From contig MKYF01000018.1 in the NCBI GenBank assembly GCA_001914195.1, forward strand, positions 10,075 through 74,074: DNA of 64,000 bases. Reading direction: 5' to 3'. Source of the stretch: Streptococcus mitis (GTDB lineage: Bacteria > Bacillota > Bacilli > Lactobacillales > Streptococcaceae). How positions within the stretch are numbered: the first letter of the stretch is position 1; each line of letters opens with the position of its first letter. The translations under genes and the position numbers were made by a program. The notes under the pieces were generated by a model. The model did not search any database, was not told where the DNA came from, and saw only the letters and a list, made by a program, of their open reading frames with translations. Below, piece after piece: positions 41,749 through 50,670 of the stretch.

Positions 41749-43908
41749 TTAAATCACACAGCTTTCACATTGGTTAGCACCGACTTCTCCACCATCATCT
41801 GTAAAGGTACGGACGTAGTAGATAGACTTGATTCCCTTGTTAAAGGCATAGTTACGTAGGATAGACAAGTCACGTGTCGTTTGTTTGTTTTCTTTCTTCC
41901 ATTCGTAAAGACCTTTTGGAATGTCACTACGCATGAAGAGGGTGAGTGAAAGTCCTTGGTCCACATGCTCAGTTGCAGCAGCATAGACATCAATCACCTT
42001 ACGCATATCCATGTCGTAAGCAGAAGTGTAGTAAGGAATGGTTTCTGTTGACAAGCCAGCAGCAGGATAGTAGATTTTACCGATTTTCTTTTCTTGACGT
42101 TCTTCGATACGTTGCGTAATCGGGTGGATAGAAGCAGAAACGTCATTGATGTAACTGATCGAACCATTTGGAGCAACAGCTAGACGGTTTTGGTGGTAAA
42201 GTCCATCTGCTTGAATCTTGTCGCGAAGTTCAGCCCAGTCAGCAGCACTTGGGATAAAGACATCTTTAAAGAGTTCTTTAACACGGTCTGATTTTGGAAC
42301 AAATTCGCCTGTCACATACTTGTCGAAGTAGCTTCCGTTAGCATAGTCTGATTTTTCAAAGTTATGGAAGGTAATACCACGTTCACGCGCGATATTGTTT
42401 GATTCTACCAAGGTCCAGTAGTTCATAAGCATAAAGTAGATGCTTGTAAATTCAACAGACTCAGGCGATCCATATTCAATCAATTGTTGGGCAAGGTAGC
42501 TGTGAAGTCCCATGGCACCAAGACCAAAGGTATGAGCTTGGCTATTTCCGTGGTCGATGGTAGGAACAGCTACGATGTGTGAACTATCTGTAACGAAAGT
42601 AAGGGCACGAACCATAGCACGGATAGAACGACCAAAGTCAGGTGAAGTCATCATGTTGACTACGTTGGTTGAACCAAGGTTACATGAAACGTCCGTTCCC
42701 ATTTGAAGGAATTCTTGAGCATCGTTGATCAAGCTTGGTTCTTGGACTTGAAGAATCTCAGAACACAAGTTACTCATGATAATCTTACCATCAACAGGAT
42801 TTGCACGGTTAGCCGTATCAATGTTGACGACATAAGGGTAACCAGACTCTTGTTGCAATTTAGAGATTTCAGTTTCCAAATCACGCGCCTTGATTTTTGT
42901 CTTGCGGATATTTGGATTTGCGACCAATTCATCGTATTTTTCAGTGATGTCGATATAGTTGAATGGCACACCATATTCAAGTTCTACAGAATATGGGCTG
43001 AAGAGGTACATTTCTTCATTTTTACGAGCCAATTCGTAGAATTTATCGGGTACCACGACACCAAGTGAAAGGGTCTTGACACGAACTTTTTCATCGGCGT
43101 TTTCTTTCTTAGTGGAAAGGAAGGCGATGATATCTGGGTGAAAGACGTTGAGGTAGACAACACCGGCACCTTGACGTTGACCTAATTGGTTTGAGTAAGA
43201 GAAGCTATCTTCAAAAAGCTTCATAACTGGTACGACACCAGAAGCTGCTCCTTCATAGCCCTTGATAGGAGCACCAGCTTCACGAAGGTTGCTGAGGGAA
43301 ATTCCCACACCACCACCGATACGTGAAAGTTGAAGGGCAGAGTTGATAGAACGTCCAATAGAGTTCATGTCATCAGTTACTTGAATCAAGAAACAAGATA
43401 CCAATTCACCACGACGAGCACGTCCAGCATTCAAGAAGGAAGGAGTAGCAGGTTGGTAGCGTTGGTGGATGATTTCATTGGCAATATCGATTGCAACAGC
43501 TTCATTCCCATCAGCGAAATAAAGGGCGTTAAAGAAGACACGGTCTTCCATACTTTCAAGATAATATTCACCGTCGTTTGTCTTCAAGGCATATTGATTG
43601 TAAAATTTATAAGCTGCCATAAAAGACTTGAATTGGAAGTTTTGTTCTTTGATAAATTGATGCAATTCTTCCAAAAATTCTGGACGGTATTTCTTGATAA
43701 AGGCTGTTTCGATGTAGTTGTGTTCAATGAGGTAGTTGATTTTATCTTTAATTGAATCAAAAACCATAGTGTTTGGAACGACATTTTCTTTAAAGAAAGC
43801 ATCCAAGGCTTCCTTATCTTTATGAAGCATGATTTGTCCATTGACAGGACGGTTGATTTCGTTATTGAGACGGAAGTAAGTCACGTCCTCAAGATGTTTT
43901 AATCCCAT
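41749..43908 (-). CDS. nrdE: class Ib ribonucleotide reductase alpha subunit
   Basis: Catalytic subunit reducing ribonucleoside diphosphates. The protein is 719 residues, the class Ib length without the ATP cone of class Ia. NLCSEI contains one of the active-site Cys residues, AVAPNGSISYINDVSASIHP is the active-site loop, and the C-terminal CESCVI is the pair that is re-reduced by NrdH. It lies downstream of nrdH on the same strand. Confidence 0.98.
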   Translation of the reverse strand: MGLKHLEDVTYFRLNNEINRPVNGQIMLHKDKEALDAFFKENVVPNTMVFDSIKDKINYLIEHNYIETAFIKKYRPEFLEELHQFIKEQNFQFKSFMAAYKFYNQYALKTNDGEYYLESMEDRVFFNALYFADGNEAVAIDIANEIIHQRYQPATPSFLNAGRARRGELVSCFLIQVTDDMNSIGRSINSALQLSRIGGGVGISLSNLREAGAPIKGYEGAASGVVPVMKLFEDSFSYSNQLGQRQGAGVVYLNVFHPDIIAFLSTKKENADEKVRVKTLSLGVVVPDKFYELARKNEEMYLFSPYSVELEYGVPFNYIDITEKYDELVANPNIRKTKIKARDLETEISKLQQESGYPYVVNIDTANRANPVDGKIIMSNLCSEILQVQEPSLINDAQEFLQMGTDVSCNLGSTNVVNMMTSPDFGRSIRAMVRALTFVTDSSHIVAVPTIDHGNSQAHTFGLGAMGLHSYLAQQLIEYGSPESVEFTSIYFMLMNYWTLVESNNIARERGITFHNFEKSDYANGSYFDKYVTGEFVPKSDRVKELFKDVFIPSAADWAELRDKIQADGLYHQNRLAVAPNGSISYINDVSASIHPITQRIEERQEKKIGKIYYPAAGLSTETIPYYTSAYDMDMRKVIDVYAAATEHVDQGLSLTLFMRSDIPKGLYEWKKENKQTTRDLSILRNYAFNKGIKSIYYVRTFTDDGGEVGANQCESCVI

Positions 43909-43988
43909 AAAATTTCCCTTATCTAATTACAAAAGAAAGGCTTCTAAGTTAGCCCTAGAAGCAGTTTCTTCTGGATGATGTACTAAGA

Positions 43989-44207
43989 TTATGCTAATTG
44001 TTTCAGTTTTCCTGGTTGGAAACCTGAAAAGACTTCAGTTGGTGTTTGGATAACAGGAGCCGCGCTGAAACCGAGCTCTTTAACTTGATCGATGTACTCA
44101 GGTTGCTCATCAAGATTGATTTCGCGATAAGCGACATTATTACTGTCCAAGAAACGTTTGGTCATTTTACATTGGACACAGTTATTTTTAGAATAAACGG
44201 TTACCAT
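43989..44207 (-). CDS. nrdH: glutaredoxin-like NrdH redoxin
   Basis: The protein is 72 residues, thioredoxin fold, with the redox pair in NNCVQCKMTKRFL and GFSAAPVIQT containing the cis-proline. It reduces the C-terminal cysteines of NrdE. First gene of the nrdH-nrdE transcript; the promoter and NrdR boxes lie just upstream. Confidence 0.96.
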   Translation of the reverse strand: MVTVYSKNNCVQCKMTKRFLDSNNVAYREINLDEQPEYIDQVKELGFSAAPVIQTPTEVFSGFQPGKLKQLA

Positions 44208-44238
44208 TGTGTAACTCCTCTTTCAAAATAGATTACTT

Positions 44239-44266
44239 TCTTAGTATATCAGAAAATAAATTTTTG
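44239..44266 (-). promoter_or_regulatory. nrdHE promoter
   Basis: Minus strand TTGACA, 16 bp, then TGATATACT (extended -10). It leaves about 30 nt of leader before the GAGGAG ribosome-binding site and the ATG. Confidence 0.85.
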
Positions 44267-44277
44267 TCAATGATTTG

Positions 44278-44293
44278 AAACTAAATATAGTGG
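44278..44293. promoter_or_regulatory. NrdR box, proximal copy
   Basis: AAACTAAATATAGTGG matches the NrdR consensus ACACwATATATwGTGT at 13 of 16 positions on the minus strand. It is the copy nearest the promoter -35. Confidence 0.65.
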
Positions 44294-44319
44294 TCAATTT
44301 TTCTACTCAAGGCAACAAA

Positions 44320-44335
44320 ACACAATATGTAGTGT
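44320..44335. promoter_or_regulatory. NrdR box, best copy
   Basis: ACACAATATGTAGTGT is essentially a full match to the NrdR box. NrdR with ATP/dATP binds pairs of such sites and represses nrd genes. Confidence 0.88.
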
Positions 44336-44381
44336 TTGTTTTGTGAAATAGTGATGATTATCCTACAAGTAGTTTTTTGGA

Positions 44382-44397
44382 AAACTATATCCTGTGT
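44382..44397. promoter_or_regulatory. NrdR box, distal degenerate copy
   Basis: AAACTATATCCTGTGT is a weaker match. It lies 62 bp from the best copy; the proximal copy lies 42 bp on the other side. Both distances are close to whole helical turns. Confidence 0.45.
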
Positions 44398-44466
44398 TTT
44401 GTTATCTAAAATAGAAGATTTTCAGGAAGTTATCTGAAAGGAAATCGAATAAATCCCATAAAATGC

Positions 44467-44495
44467 TTGAAAAAAATCCTAGAAGATGATATAAT
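44467..44495 (+). promoter_or_regulatory. ptsHI promoter
   Basis: TTGAAA at 44467-44472 and TATAAT at 44490-44495, 17-bp spacer. AAAGGAGAG lies before the ptsH ATG. Confidence 0.8.
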
Positions 44496-44557
44496 ACCAA
44501 ATTGTAAGGGTTATCACATATAACTCAAAAAAGAAAGAACAAAAGGAGAGTCAAACT

Positions 44558-44821
44558 ATGGCTTCTAAAGATTTCCACGTAGTGGCAGAAACAGGTATTC
44601 ACGCACGTCCAGCAACATTGTTGGTACAAACTGCTAGCAAATTTGCTTCAGATATCACTCTTGAGTACAAAGGTAAATCAGTTAACCTTAAATCAATCAT
44701 GGGTGTTATGAGTCTTGGTGTTGGCCAAGGTGCTGACGTAACTATCTCAGCTGAAGGTGCAGATGCAGATGACGCTATCGCTGCAATCTCAGAAACAATG
44801 GAAAAAGAAGGATTGGCATAA
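44558..44821 (+). CDS. ptsH: HPr phosphocarrier protein
   Basis: The protein is 87 residues. His15 in TGIHARPAT receives phosphate from enzyme I; Ser46 in LKSIMGVMSL is the HPr kinase site that makes it the CcpA corepressor. It feeds GatA, LacF, LacT and DhaM encoded in this window. ptsI starts 5 bases after its stop. Confidence 0.99.
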   Translation: MASKDFHVVAETGIHARPATLLVQTASKFASDITLEYKGKSVNLKSIMGVMSLGVGQGADVTISAEGADADDAIAAISETMEKEGLA

Positions 44822-44826
44822 GGAAA

Positions 44827-46560
44827 ATGACAGAAATGCTTAAAGGAATCGCGGCATCTGACGGTGTTGCAGTTGCAAAAGCATATCTACTCGTTCAACC
44901 GGATTTGTCATTCGAGACTATTTCAGTCGAAGATACAAACGCAGAAGAGGCTCGTTTGGATGTAGCTCTTGAAGCTTCTCAAAACGAGCTTTCTCTTATC
45001 CGTGAGAAAGCTGTAGGTACGCTTGGTGAAGAAGCGGCTCAAGTTTTTGACGCTCATTTGATGGTTCTTTCTGACCCAGAATTGATTGGTCAGATTAAAG
45101 AAACAATCCGTGCTAAGAAAGTAAATGCAGAAGCAGGTCTTAAAGAAGTGACTGACATGTTCATCACTATCTTTGAAGGTATGGAAGACAACCCATACAT
45201 GCAAGAACGTGCAGCGGATATCCGCGACGTGACAAAACGTGTATTGGCAAACCTTCTTGGTAAGAAATTGCCAAACCCAGCTTCTATCAACGAAGAAGTA
45301 ATCGTGATTGCGCATGACTTGACACCATCTGATACAGCTCAATTGGACAAAAACTTTGTAAAAGCTTTTGTAACAAACATCGGTGGACGTACAAGCCACT
45401 CAGCTATCATGGCACGTACACTTGAAATTGCAGCTGTATTGGGAACAAATAACATCACTGAAGTAGTGAAAGACGGTGATATCCTTGCCGTTAACGGAAT
45501 CACTGGTGAAGTGATTATCAACCCAACAGATGAACAAGCGGCAGAATTTAAAGCAGCTGGTGAAGCTTATGCTAAACAAAAAGCTGAATGGGCACTTTTG
45601 AAAGATGCTCAAACAGTGACTGCTGACGGTAAACACTTCGAGTTGGCAGCTAACATCGGTACTCCAAAAGACGTTGAAGGTGTTAACAACAACGGTGCTG
45701 AAGCTGTTGGACTTTACCGTACAGAATTCTTGTACATGGATTCTCAAGACTTCCCAACTGAAGATGAGCAGTATGAAGCATACAAGGCTGTTCTTGAGGG
45801 AATGAATGGTAAACCAGTAGTTGTTCGTACAATGGATATCGGTGGAGATAAGGAACTTCCTTACTTTGATATGCCACACGAAATGAACCCATTCCTTGGC
45901 TTCCGTGCCCTTCGTATCTCTATTTCTGAAACTGGAGATGCAATGTTCCGTACACAAATCCGTGCCCTTCTTCGTGCTTCTGTTCATGGTCAATTGCGTA
46001 TCATGTTCCCAATGGTTGCCCTTTTGAAAGAATTCCGTGCAGCTAAAGCAGTTTATGAAGAAGAAAAAGCAAACCTTCTTGCAGAAGGTGTTGCAGTTGC
46101 GGATGACATCCAAGTTGGTATCATGATTGAAATCCCTGCAGCAGCGATGCTTGCAGATCAATTTGCAAAAGAAGTAGACTTCATGTCAATTGGTACAAAC
46201 GACTTGATCCAATACTCAATGGCAGCAGACCGTATGAACGAGCAAGTTTCATACCTTTACCAACCATATAACCCATCAATCCTTCGCTTGATCAACAATG
46301 TTATCAAGGCAGCTCATGCTGAAGGTAAATGGGCTGGTATGTGTGGTGAGATGGCTGGTGACCAAAAAGCTGTTCCACTTCTTGTCGGAATGGGCTTGGA
46401 TGAGTTTTCTATGTCAGCAACATCAGTACTTCGTACACGTAGCTTGATGAAAAAATTGGACACTGCTAAGATGGAAGAGTACGCTAACCGTGCCCTTACA
46501 GAGTGTTCAACAATGGAAGAAGTCCTTGAACTTCAAAAAGAATACGTTAACTTTGATTAA
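44827..46560 (+). CDS. ptsI: PTS enzyme I
   Basis: Autophosphorylates from phosphoenolpyruvate and phosphorylates HPr. The protein is 577 residues. GGRTSHSAIMAR contains the active His near residue 190; the C-terminal PEP-binding barrel has GLYRTEFLYMD and the signature GTNDLIQYSMAADR. Long open frames on the opposite strand here are codon-bias shadows. Confidence 0.99.
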   Translation: MTEMLKGIAASDGVAVAKAYLLVQPDLSFETISVEDTNAEEARLDVALEASQNELSLIREKAVGTLGEEAAQVFDAHLMVLSDPELIGQIKETIRAKKVNAEAGLKEVTDMFITIFEGMEDNPYMQERAADIRDVTKRVLANLLGKKLPNPASINEEVIVIAHDLTPSDTAQLDKNFVKAFVTNIGGRTSHSAIMARTLEIAAVLGTNNITEVVKDGDILAVNGITGEVIINPTDEQAAEFKAAGEAYAKQKAEWALLKDAQTVTADGKHFELAANIGTPKDVEGVNNNGAEAVGLYRTEFLYMDSQDFPTEDEQYEAYKAVLEGMNGKPVVVRTMDIGGDKELPYFDMPHEMNPFLGFRALRISISETGDAMFRTQIRALLRASVHGQLRIMFPMVALLKEFRAAKAVYEEEKANLLAEGVAVADDIQVGIMIEIPAAAMLADQFAKEVDFMSIGTNDLIQYSMAADRMNEQVSYLYQPYNPSILRLINNVIKAAHAEGKWAGMCGEMAGDQKAVPLLVGMGLDEFSMSATSVLRTRSLMKKLDTAKMEEYANRALTECSTMEEVLELQKEYVNFD

Positions 46561-46567
46561 TGTCATT

Positions 46568-46597
46568 AACCTTGTAACCTAGTTGCAAGGTTTTTTG
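46568..46597 (+). terminator. terminator of ptsHI
   Basis: AACCTTG / CAAGGTT stem, 11-base loop, then TTTT. Confidence 0.88.
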
Positions 46598-46653
46598 ATA
46601 CATTCGGGAATAATATAGTCTTGTAAAGTCCACTTTTCAATGGTTCAGAGGCA

Positions 46654-46662
46654 TGGTATAAT
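46654..46662 (+). promoter_or_regulatory. extended -10 promoter of the cysteine-cluster gene
   Basis: TGGTATAAT, weak -35. Confidence 0.65.
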
Positions 46663-46693
46663 AGGGGAAAGTAATTAGAATAAGAGAGAAACC

Positions 46694-47188
46694 ATGTCTA
46701 AAGAAATTGATATTGAGTACTACCACCAGCTAGCCTTACAAAAGCAGAAGGAGCATCGAAAAGTTTTAGCTAATTTAAAGAAAAAGCCACCAAAAAATCT
46801 AGATAAGATAGCCCAGCAGATTCACCAAGAAGTCTTTGCGGAGATTGATTGTACGGCCTGTGCCAACTGTTGCAAGACATTGGGACCTGACTTTAAAGAA
46901 GCGGATATCACACGGATTGCTAAGTATTTTAAGATGAAATTACCAGCTTTTGAAGCGGAGTTTCTGCAGGTAGATGAAGATGGGGATAAGGTTTTTAAAT
47001 CCATGCCTTGTCCCTTTCTAGGAGGAGATAATCTTTGTTCCATCTATGACGTTCGTCCAAAGGCCTGTCGAGAGTTCCCCCATACAGATCGCAAAAAGAT
47101 CCATCAAATCAACCATTTGACGATTAAGAATACTTTGACCTGTCCAGCAGCCTATCTCTTTGTTGAGAAATTAAAGGATAAGTTATAG
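46694..47188 (+). CDS. YkgJ-type cysteine cluster protein
   Basis: The protein is 164 residues. The cysteine cluster runs CTACANCCKTLG, CPFLGGDNLCSIYDVRPKAC, REFPH and a late TCPAA, the pattern of the zinc- or iron-chelating UPF0153/YkgJ family. N-terminal 45 residues are basic and helical. Function is unknown; metal binding is inferred from the Cys spacing. Confidence 0.82.
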   Translation: MSKEIDIEYYHQLALQKQKEHRKVLANLKKKPPKNLDKIAQQIHQEVFAEIDCTACANCCKTLGPDFKEADITRIAKYFKMKLPAFEAEFLQVDEDGDKVFKSMPCPFLGGDNLCSIYDVRPKACREFPHTDRKKIHQINHLTIKNTLTCPAAYLFVEKLKDKL

Positions 47189-47245
47189 AGATTTAAAGGA
47201 TAAAAAATCTCTAATAATAACTAGTAATATGAAGGGAGTACTCCT

Positions 47246-47785
47246 GTGCCTAGACCGAAAACAAAAGAGGAGCTAATGCTGGCCTCTAAGGAAAACTATG
47301 AAAAGCTCAATCGTTTCATCTCCCAACTAAGTGAAGATGAGCTACAGACTCCATTTGATTTTTCAAGGGACCCAAAGAAAAAAGAAGCTCACTGGAAAAG
47401 GGATAAAAATCTACGGGATGTCTTGATCCATCTTTATGAATGGCAGCAGTTACTTTTGACTTGGGTACATTCTAATCAAAAAGGTCACGAAAGACCTTTT
47501 CTTCCTGAACCTTATAATTGGAAAACTTATGGAGAAATGAATGTCGTTTTTTGGAAGAAGCACCAGAAAACCTCCTTAGAGGAAGCGACTAGACTCTTAG
47601 AACAATCACATAGAGAGGTTTTAGAGTTGATAGAAGTTTTTATCAATGACGAACTCTTTATCAAAGGTATCTATAAGTGGACGGGTGGGACAAGTCTAGG
47701 TTCCTATTTTGTTAGTAGCACGTCAAGCCACTATGATTGGTCTCTGAAAAAACTCAAAGCTCATCGGAAGAATTGTAAGGTATAG
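47246..47785 (+). CDS. ClbS/DfsB family (DinB-like) protein
   Basis: 179 residues with a GTG start at 47246, chosen because GAAGGGAG lies eight bases ahead. Four-helix bundle of the ClbS/DfsB (DUF1706) family: RPKTKEELMLASKENYEKL, LRDVLIHLYEWQQLLLTW, FLPEPYNWKTY and the late TSSHYDWSLKKLKAH. ClbS itself is a colibactin-hydrolysing resistance protein; most family members have unknown roles. Confidence 0.82.
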   Translation: MPRPKTKEELMLASKENYEKLNRFISQLSEDELQTPFDFSRDPKKKEAHWKRDKNLRDVLIHLYEWQQLLLTWVHSNQKGHERPFLPEPYNWKTYGEMNVVFWKKHQKTSLEEATRLLEQSHREVLELIEVFINDELFIKGIYKWTGGTSLGSYFVSSTSSHYDWSLKKLKAHRKNCKV

Positions 47786-47827
47786 ATGGACTATTTGAAA
47801 TTGCAAGAATGAGTTCTTTTAAACGTA

Positions 47828-47935
47828 ATACTCTTCGAAAATCAAATTCAAACTGCGTCAACGTCGCCTTGCCGTACTCAAGTACAGCCTGCGGCTAGTT
47901 TCCTAGTTTGCTTTTTTGATTTTCATTGAGTATAA
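47828..47935 (+). repeat. BOX element upstream of the dha locus
   Basis: 108 bp from ATACTCTTCGAAAATC to CATTGAGTATA with CGTCAACGTCGCCTTGCCGTA (split by one base change from the BOXA1R complement) and GCCTGCGGCTAGTTTCC. It is nearly identical and in the same orientation as the copy at 51772-51877. Confidence 0.93.
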
Positions 47936-47940
47936 GATAA

Positions 47941-47973
47941 AAACAAAGGGCTATCAAGTGATGTAGCCCTTTT
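47941..47973 (-). terminator. terminator of dhaSQ
   Basis: AAAGGGCTA / TAGCCCTTT stem; leftward it is followed by GTTTTT. Confidence 0.85.
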
Positions 47974-47989
47974 GAGTTATACAAGCAAA

Positions 47990-48979
47990 TTACCATGCAA
48001 AAGCTGTCGTTGGAGCATTGAGCGCTTCTAACCACTGTTTATTTTTTACGGGGCAAAGAGTTACGGATATACCTGCCATATCCAAACTGGTCATAAATGT
48101 TCCTGATTTTATAAAGGTAATAGTGACTCCTTCAATTTCTAAGAGTTGAAGGAGATCATTGATAAAAATACCCATTTCTAGGTTGGTAGTAGTGCCTAGA
48201 TTATTTACAAGCAATATAAAATGATCACCCTTTTTCCAATGATAGTGCAATCTTAATTTACTTATAATTTCATTTGCAAGGATTTCCGATGATTGGAATG
48301 GGACGATACGATAGCCTTCTTCGCCATGTATCCCAATACCATAAGAAATATTTCCTTCTTCCAAGTTAAATAGTGGAAAGGTGTCTTGGGGGAGACTAGC
48401 AGCTTTCGTTGCAAAGCCAATTGTTGCGATTTCGGGAGCAAGTTCATGACCTAAATCAGTTAGTTGTTCTATGTCGGCACCGTTTTGAGCTGCATATCCT
48501 AGGATTTTATGAAGCAAAATTGTACCTGCAAGCCCTCTTCCTCTAATTTGAAATCTATTGTTAGGTTCAATTGAAATATCGTCGTGCGCTAGACTATAGC
48601 CAACTTTAATCCCTTCTTGTCTAGCAGTGTTAATGGCTGAGCTAAATTCTTTGATGTCTGCTTCGAAATTTTTTACAATGATGAAGACACCGTGACCATT
48701 GTTTAAAAAACGAATGGACTCTAAGATTTCAGTTCTTGTAGGTGGAGTAAATAATTGGCCATAGATAGCAGCGGTAAGCATTCCTTCTCCCACATATCCA
48801 ATATGCGCAGGTTCGTGACCGGAACCTCCACCCGACAATATTGGAACTTGATGAGGATTGCGATTTTTTTGATAGACTAATGGTAAGGTAGGGTGTTTTT
48901 CTAATTCAGGATGACTGCTGACAGTTGCTGAAATGTAACTTGAAATAATTTTCTGTTTATGATTTGAAATAAATGTCAT
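47990..48979 (-). CDS. dhaQ: DhaQ, DhaK-like coactivator
   Basis: 329 residues, the length of DhaK, with SGGGSGHEPAHIGYVGEGM and GIGIHGEEGY, the dihydroxyacetone-binding His context. It differs from the DhaK across the gap and lies with a TetR-type regulator on the opposite strand, the arrangement known from Lactococcus lactis where DhaQ binds dihydroxyacetone and DhaS to switch on dhaKLM. It overlaps dhaS by 4 bases. It could instead be a second kinase subunit, but no extra dhaL is present. Confidence 0.88.
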   Translation of the reverse strand: MTFISNHKQKIISSYISATVSSHPELEKHPTLPLVYQKNRNPHQVPILSGGGSGHEPAHIGYVGEGMLTAAIYGQLFTPPTRTEILESIRFLNNGHGVFIIVKNFEADIKEFSSAINTARQEGIKVGYSLAHDDISIEPNNRFQIRGRGLAGTILLHKILGYAAQNGADIEQLTDLGHELAPEIATIGFATKAASLPQDTFPLFNLEEGNISYGIGIHGEEGYRIVPFQSSEILANEIISKLRLHYHWKKGDHFILLVNNLGTTTNLEMGIFINDLLQLLEIEGVTITFIKSGTFMTSLDMAGISVTLCPVKNKQWLEALNAPTTAFAW

Positions 48980-49506
48980 TGTGGTCTCTTTCCAATAATT
49001 GTCATGATTAGAAAGTCTGGTTGTGGAACTGGACTTTTTTTATTGACGTAAGCCTTCACGATTTCTGCTAGAGCATGTGAATGATAGTCTAGCAAAAAAC
49101 AAGTATAAGCAGATGAATCGATATCAATCTGACCGTATTCTTTTAAAATTTTTGATACAAGCAAGCGACAGTAGCTGATAAAGTGGTCATAGAAGTTATT
49201 TTGTCCTTGAATATCAAAAAGTTGAATATAAAAATCACGCTCTTGTTCGAAATAAAAAAATAATTCTTGTAATAGTTTTTGGCCTGAAATGAAGTCCAAG
49301 TTATTGGTGATATACTCGGTTAAGTCATTTTCAAATATCCAGTCTAGCAGTTCATATTTGTCAAGAAAGTGATTATAAAAGGTCTGTCTACGAATGCCAG
49401 CTGATTCCATGATATCTACAATGGAGATTTTGTCAAATTCTCTAGTAGCTAATAGGTCTCTAAATGCCTTGGCAATCCGTTTTTTTGTAATAAGTGATGA
49501 TGCCAT
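48976..49506 (-). CDS. dhaS: TetR-family activator DhaS
   Basis: The protein is 176 residues. N-terminal HTH ISIVDIMESAGIRRQTFYNHFLDKYELLDWIF; the remainder is the helical ligand domain. In L. lactis DhaS is unusual in being an activator that works with DhaQ. Divergent from dhaK with a matching palindrome in the gap. Confidence 0.9.
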   Translation of the reverse strand: MASSLITKKRIAKAFRDLLATREFDKISIVDIMESAGIRRQTFYNHFLDKYELLDWIFENDLTEYITNNLDFISGQKLLQELFFYFEQERDFYIQLFDIQGQNNFYDHFISYCRLLVSKILKEYGQIDIDSSAYTCFLLDYHSHALAEIVKAYVNKKSPVPQPDFLIMTIIGKRPQ

Positions 49507-49568
49507 AGGAAACCTTTCTTTTACTTACTTCATTTTACCAAAAAAATGTTTTAAACGGGTTTAAAAGG

Positions 49569-49590
49569 GGACAAATAATAGAATCTGTCC
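49569..49590. promoter_or_regulatory. DhaS operator
   Basis: GGACAAAT-N6-ATCTGTCC. It agrees with the GGACACAT-N6-ATTTGTCC site I recall for lactococcal DhaS. It ends one base before the -35 of dhaK, the position expected for an activator. Confidence 0.82.
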
Positions 49591-49591
49591 C

Positions 49592-49633
49592 TTATCATCC
49601 AGCGATAAAAAATATATAATGAAAGCGAAAACA
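49592..49633 (+). promoter_or_regulatory. dhaKLM promoter and cre
   Basis: TTATCA at 49592-49597 and TATAAT at 49615-49620, 17-bp spacer; the poor -35 fits an activated promoter. TGAAAGCGAAAACA at 49620-49633 fits the relaxed cre TGNAANCGNWNNCA and covers the start of transcription, so CcpA would repress. Confidence 0.75.
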
Positions 49634-49659
49634 AAGGTACATGCCGAAAGGAGTTTCTC

Positions 49660-50649
49660 ATGAAAAAAATTATAAATGAACCGACACAAGTTGTTGATGA
49701 AATGTTGCAGGGATTGTCATTCATGCATGATGACTTGGTTCAACGCTTAGATGGTTTTGATGTCATTGTTAGAAAGGCAGAAAAGACAGGAAAAGTTGGA
49801 CTCATTTCAGGTGGAGGTTCAGGACATGAACCAAGTCATGCTGGATTTGTAGGAGATGGAATGTTGTCTGCTGCCATTTGTGGAGCAGTCTTCACTTCCC
49901 CTACTCCGGACCAAATTTTAGAAGCCATTAAGGCGGCTGATGAAGGTGCTGGAGTTTTCATGGTCATCAAGAACTATTCTGGGGACATCATGAACTTTGA
50001 AATTGCACAAGAACTTGCTGAAATGGAAGGTATTGATGTAGCAAGTGTTGTAGTCGATGATGATATTGCGGTTGAAAATAGTCTCTATACCCAAGGTCGT
50101 CGAGGTGTCGCAGGTACTATATTAGTCCATAAAATTTTGGGAGATGCGGCTCGTTCTGGTAAATCATTATCTGAAATGAAGGACTTGGCCGATAAACTTG
50201 TGTTAGAAATTAAAACAATTGGGCTGGCCCTGTCTGGAGCAACCGTTCCTGAAGTTGGGAAACCAGGTTTTGTTCTAGAAGATGATGAATTTGAATATGG
50301 AGTTGGTATCCACGGTGAACCGGGATATAAGAAAGAGAAAATGCAACCTTCAGCACAATTGGCTTCAGAATTGGTTGAAAAATTATCTGAAGGTTTTCAA
50401 CTTAAAGCTGGAGAACGCTATGGCCTTCTCATCAATGGTTTAGGAAGCACTCCTCTTATGGAGCAATACGTATTTGCAAATGATGTGGCTAAATTACTCC
50501 ATGAAAAAGGTGTTGAGTTGGCATTTAAGAAAATTGGAAACTATATGACCTCAATTGATATGGCTGGTTTGTCATTAACATTGATTCGCTTGGCAGATGA
50601 TGAGTGGTTGGATGCTCTAAATGCACCTGTTACTACACCAGCTTGGTAA
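49660..50649 (+). CDS. dhaK: PTS-dependent dihydroxyacetone kinase, DhaK
   Basis: The protein is 329 residues. SGGGSGHEPSHAGFVG, the catalytic Asp in NYSGDIMNF, and the substrate-linking His in GVGIHGEPGYK near residue 218. Binds dihydroxyacetone covalently; DhaL-ADP phosphate is transferred to give dihydroxyacetone phosphate for glycolysis. AAAGGAG lies ahead of the ATG. Confidence 0.96.
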   Translation: MKKIINEPTQVVDEMLQGLSFMHDDLVQRLDGFDVIVRKAEKTGKVGLISGGGSGHEPSHAGFVGDGMLSAAICGAVFTSPTPDQILEAIKAADEGAGVFMVIKNYSGDIMNFEIAQELAEMEGIDVASVVVDDDIAVENSLYTQGRRGVAGTILVHKILGDAARSGKSLSEMKDLADKLVLEIKTIGLALSGATVPEVGKPGFVLEDDEFEYGVGIHGEPGYKKEKMQPSAQLASELVEKLSEGFQLKAGERYGLLINGLGSTPLMEQYVFANDVAKLLHEKGVELAFKKIGNYMTSIDMAGLSLTLIRLADDEWLDALNAPVTTPAW

Positions 50650-50670
50650 AATTCAAGGAGGAAATGTCGC

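Noticed and set aside
45400..46161. 253-codon open frame opposite ptsI, plus another opposite 44923-45399
   Set aside because: Strand shadow of a highly codon-biased gene; no ribosome-binding site, Cys/Phe/Ser-rich composition, and EI on the other strand is certain.
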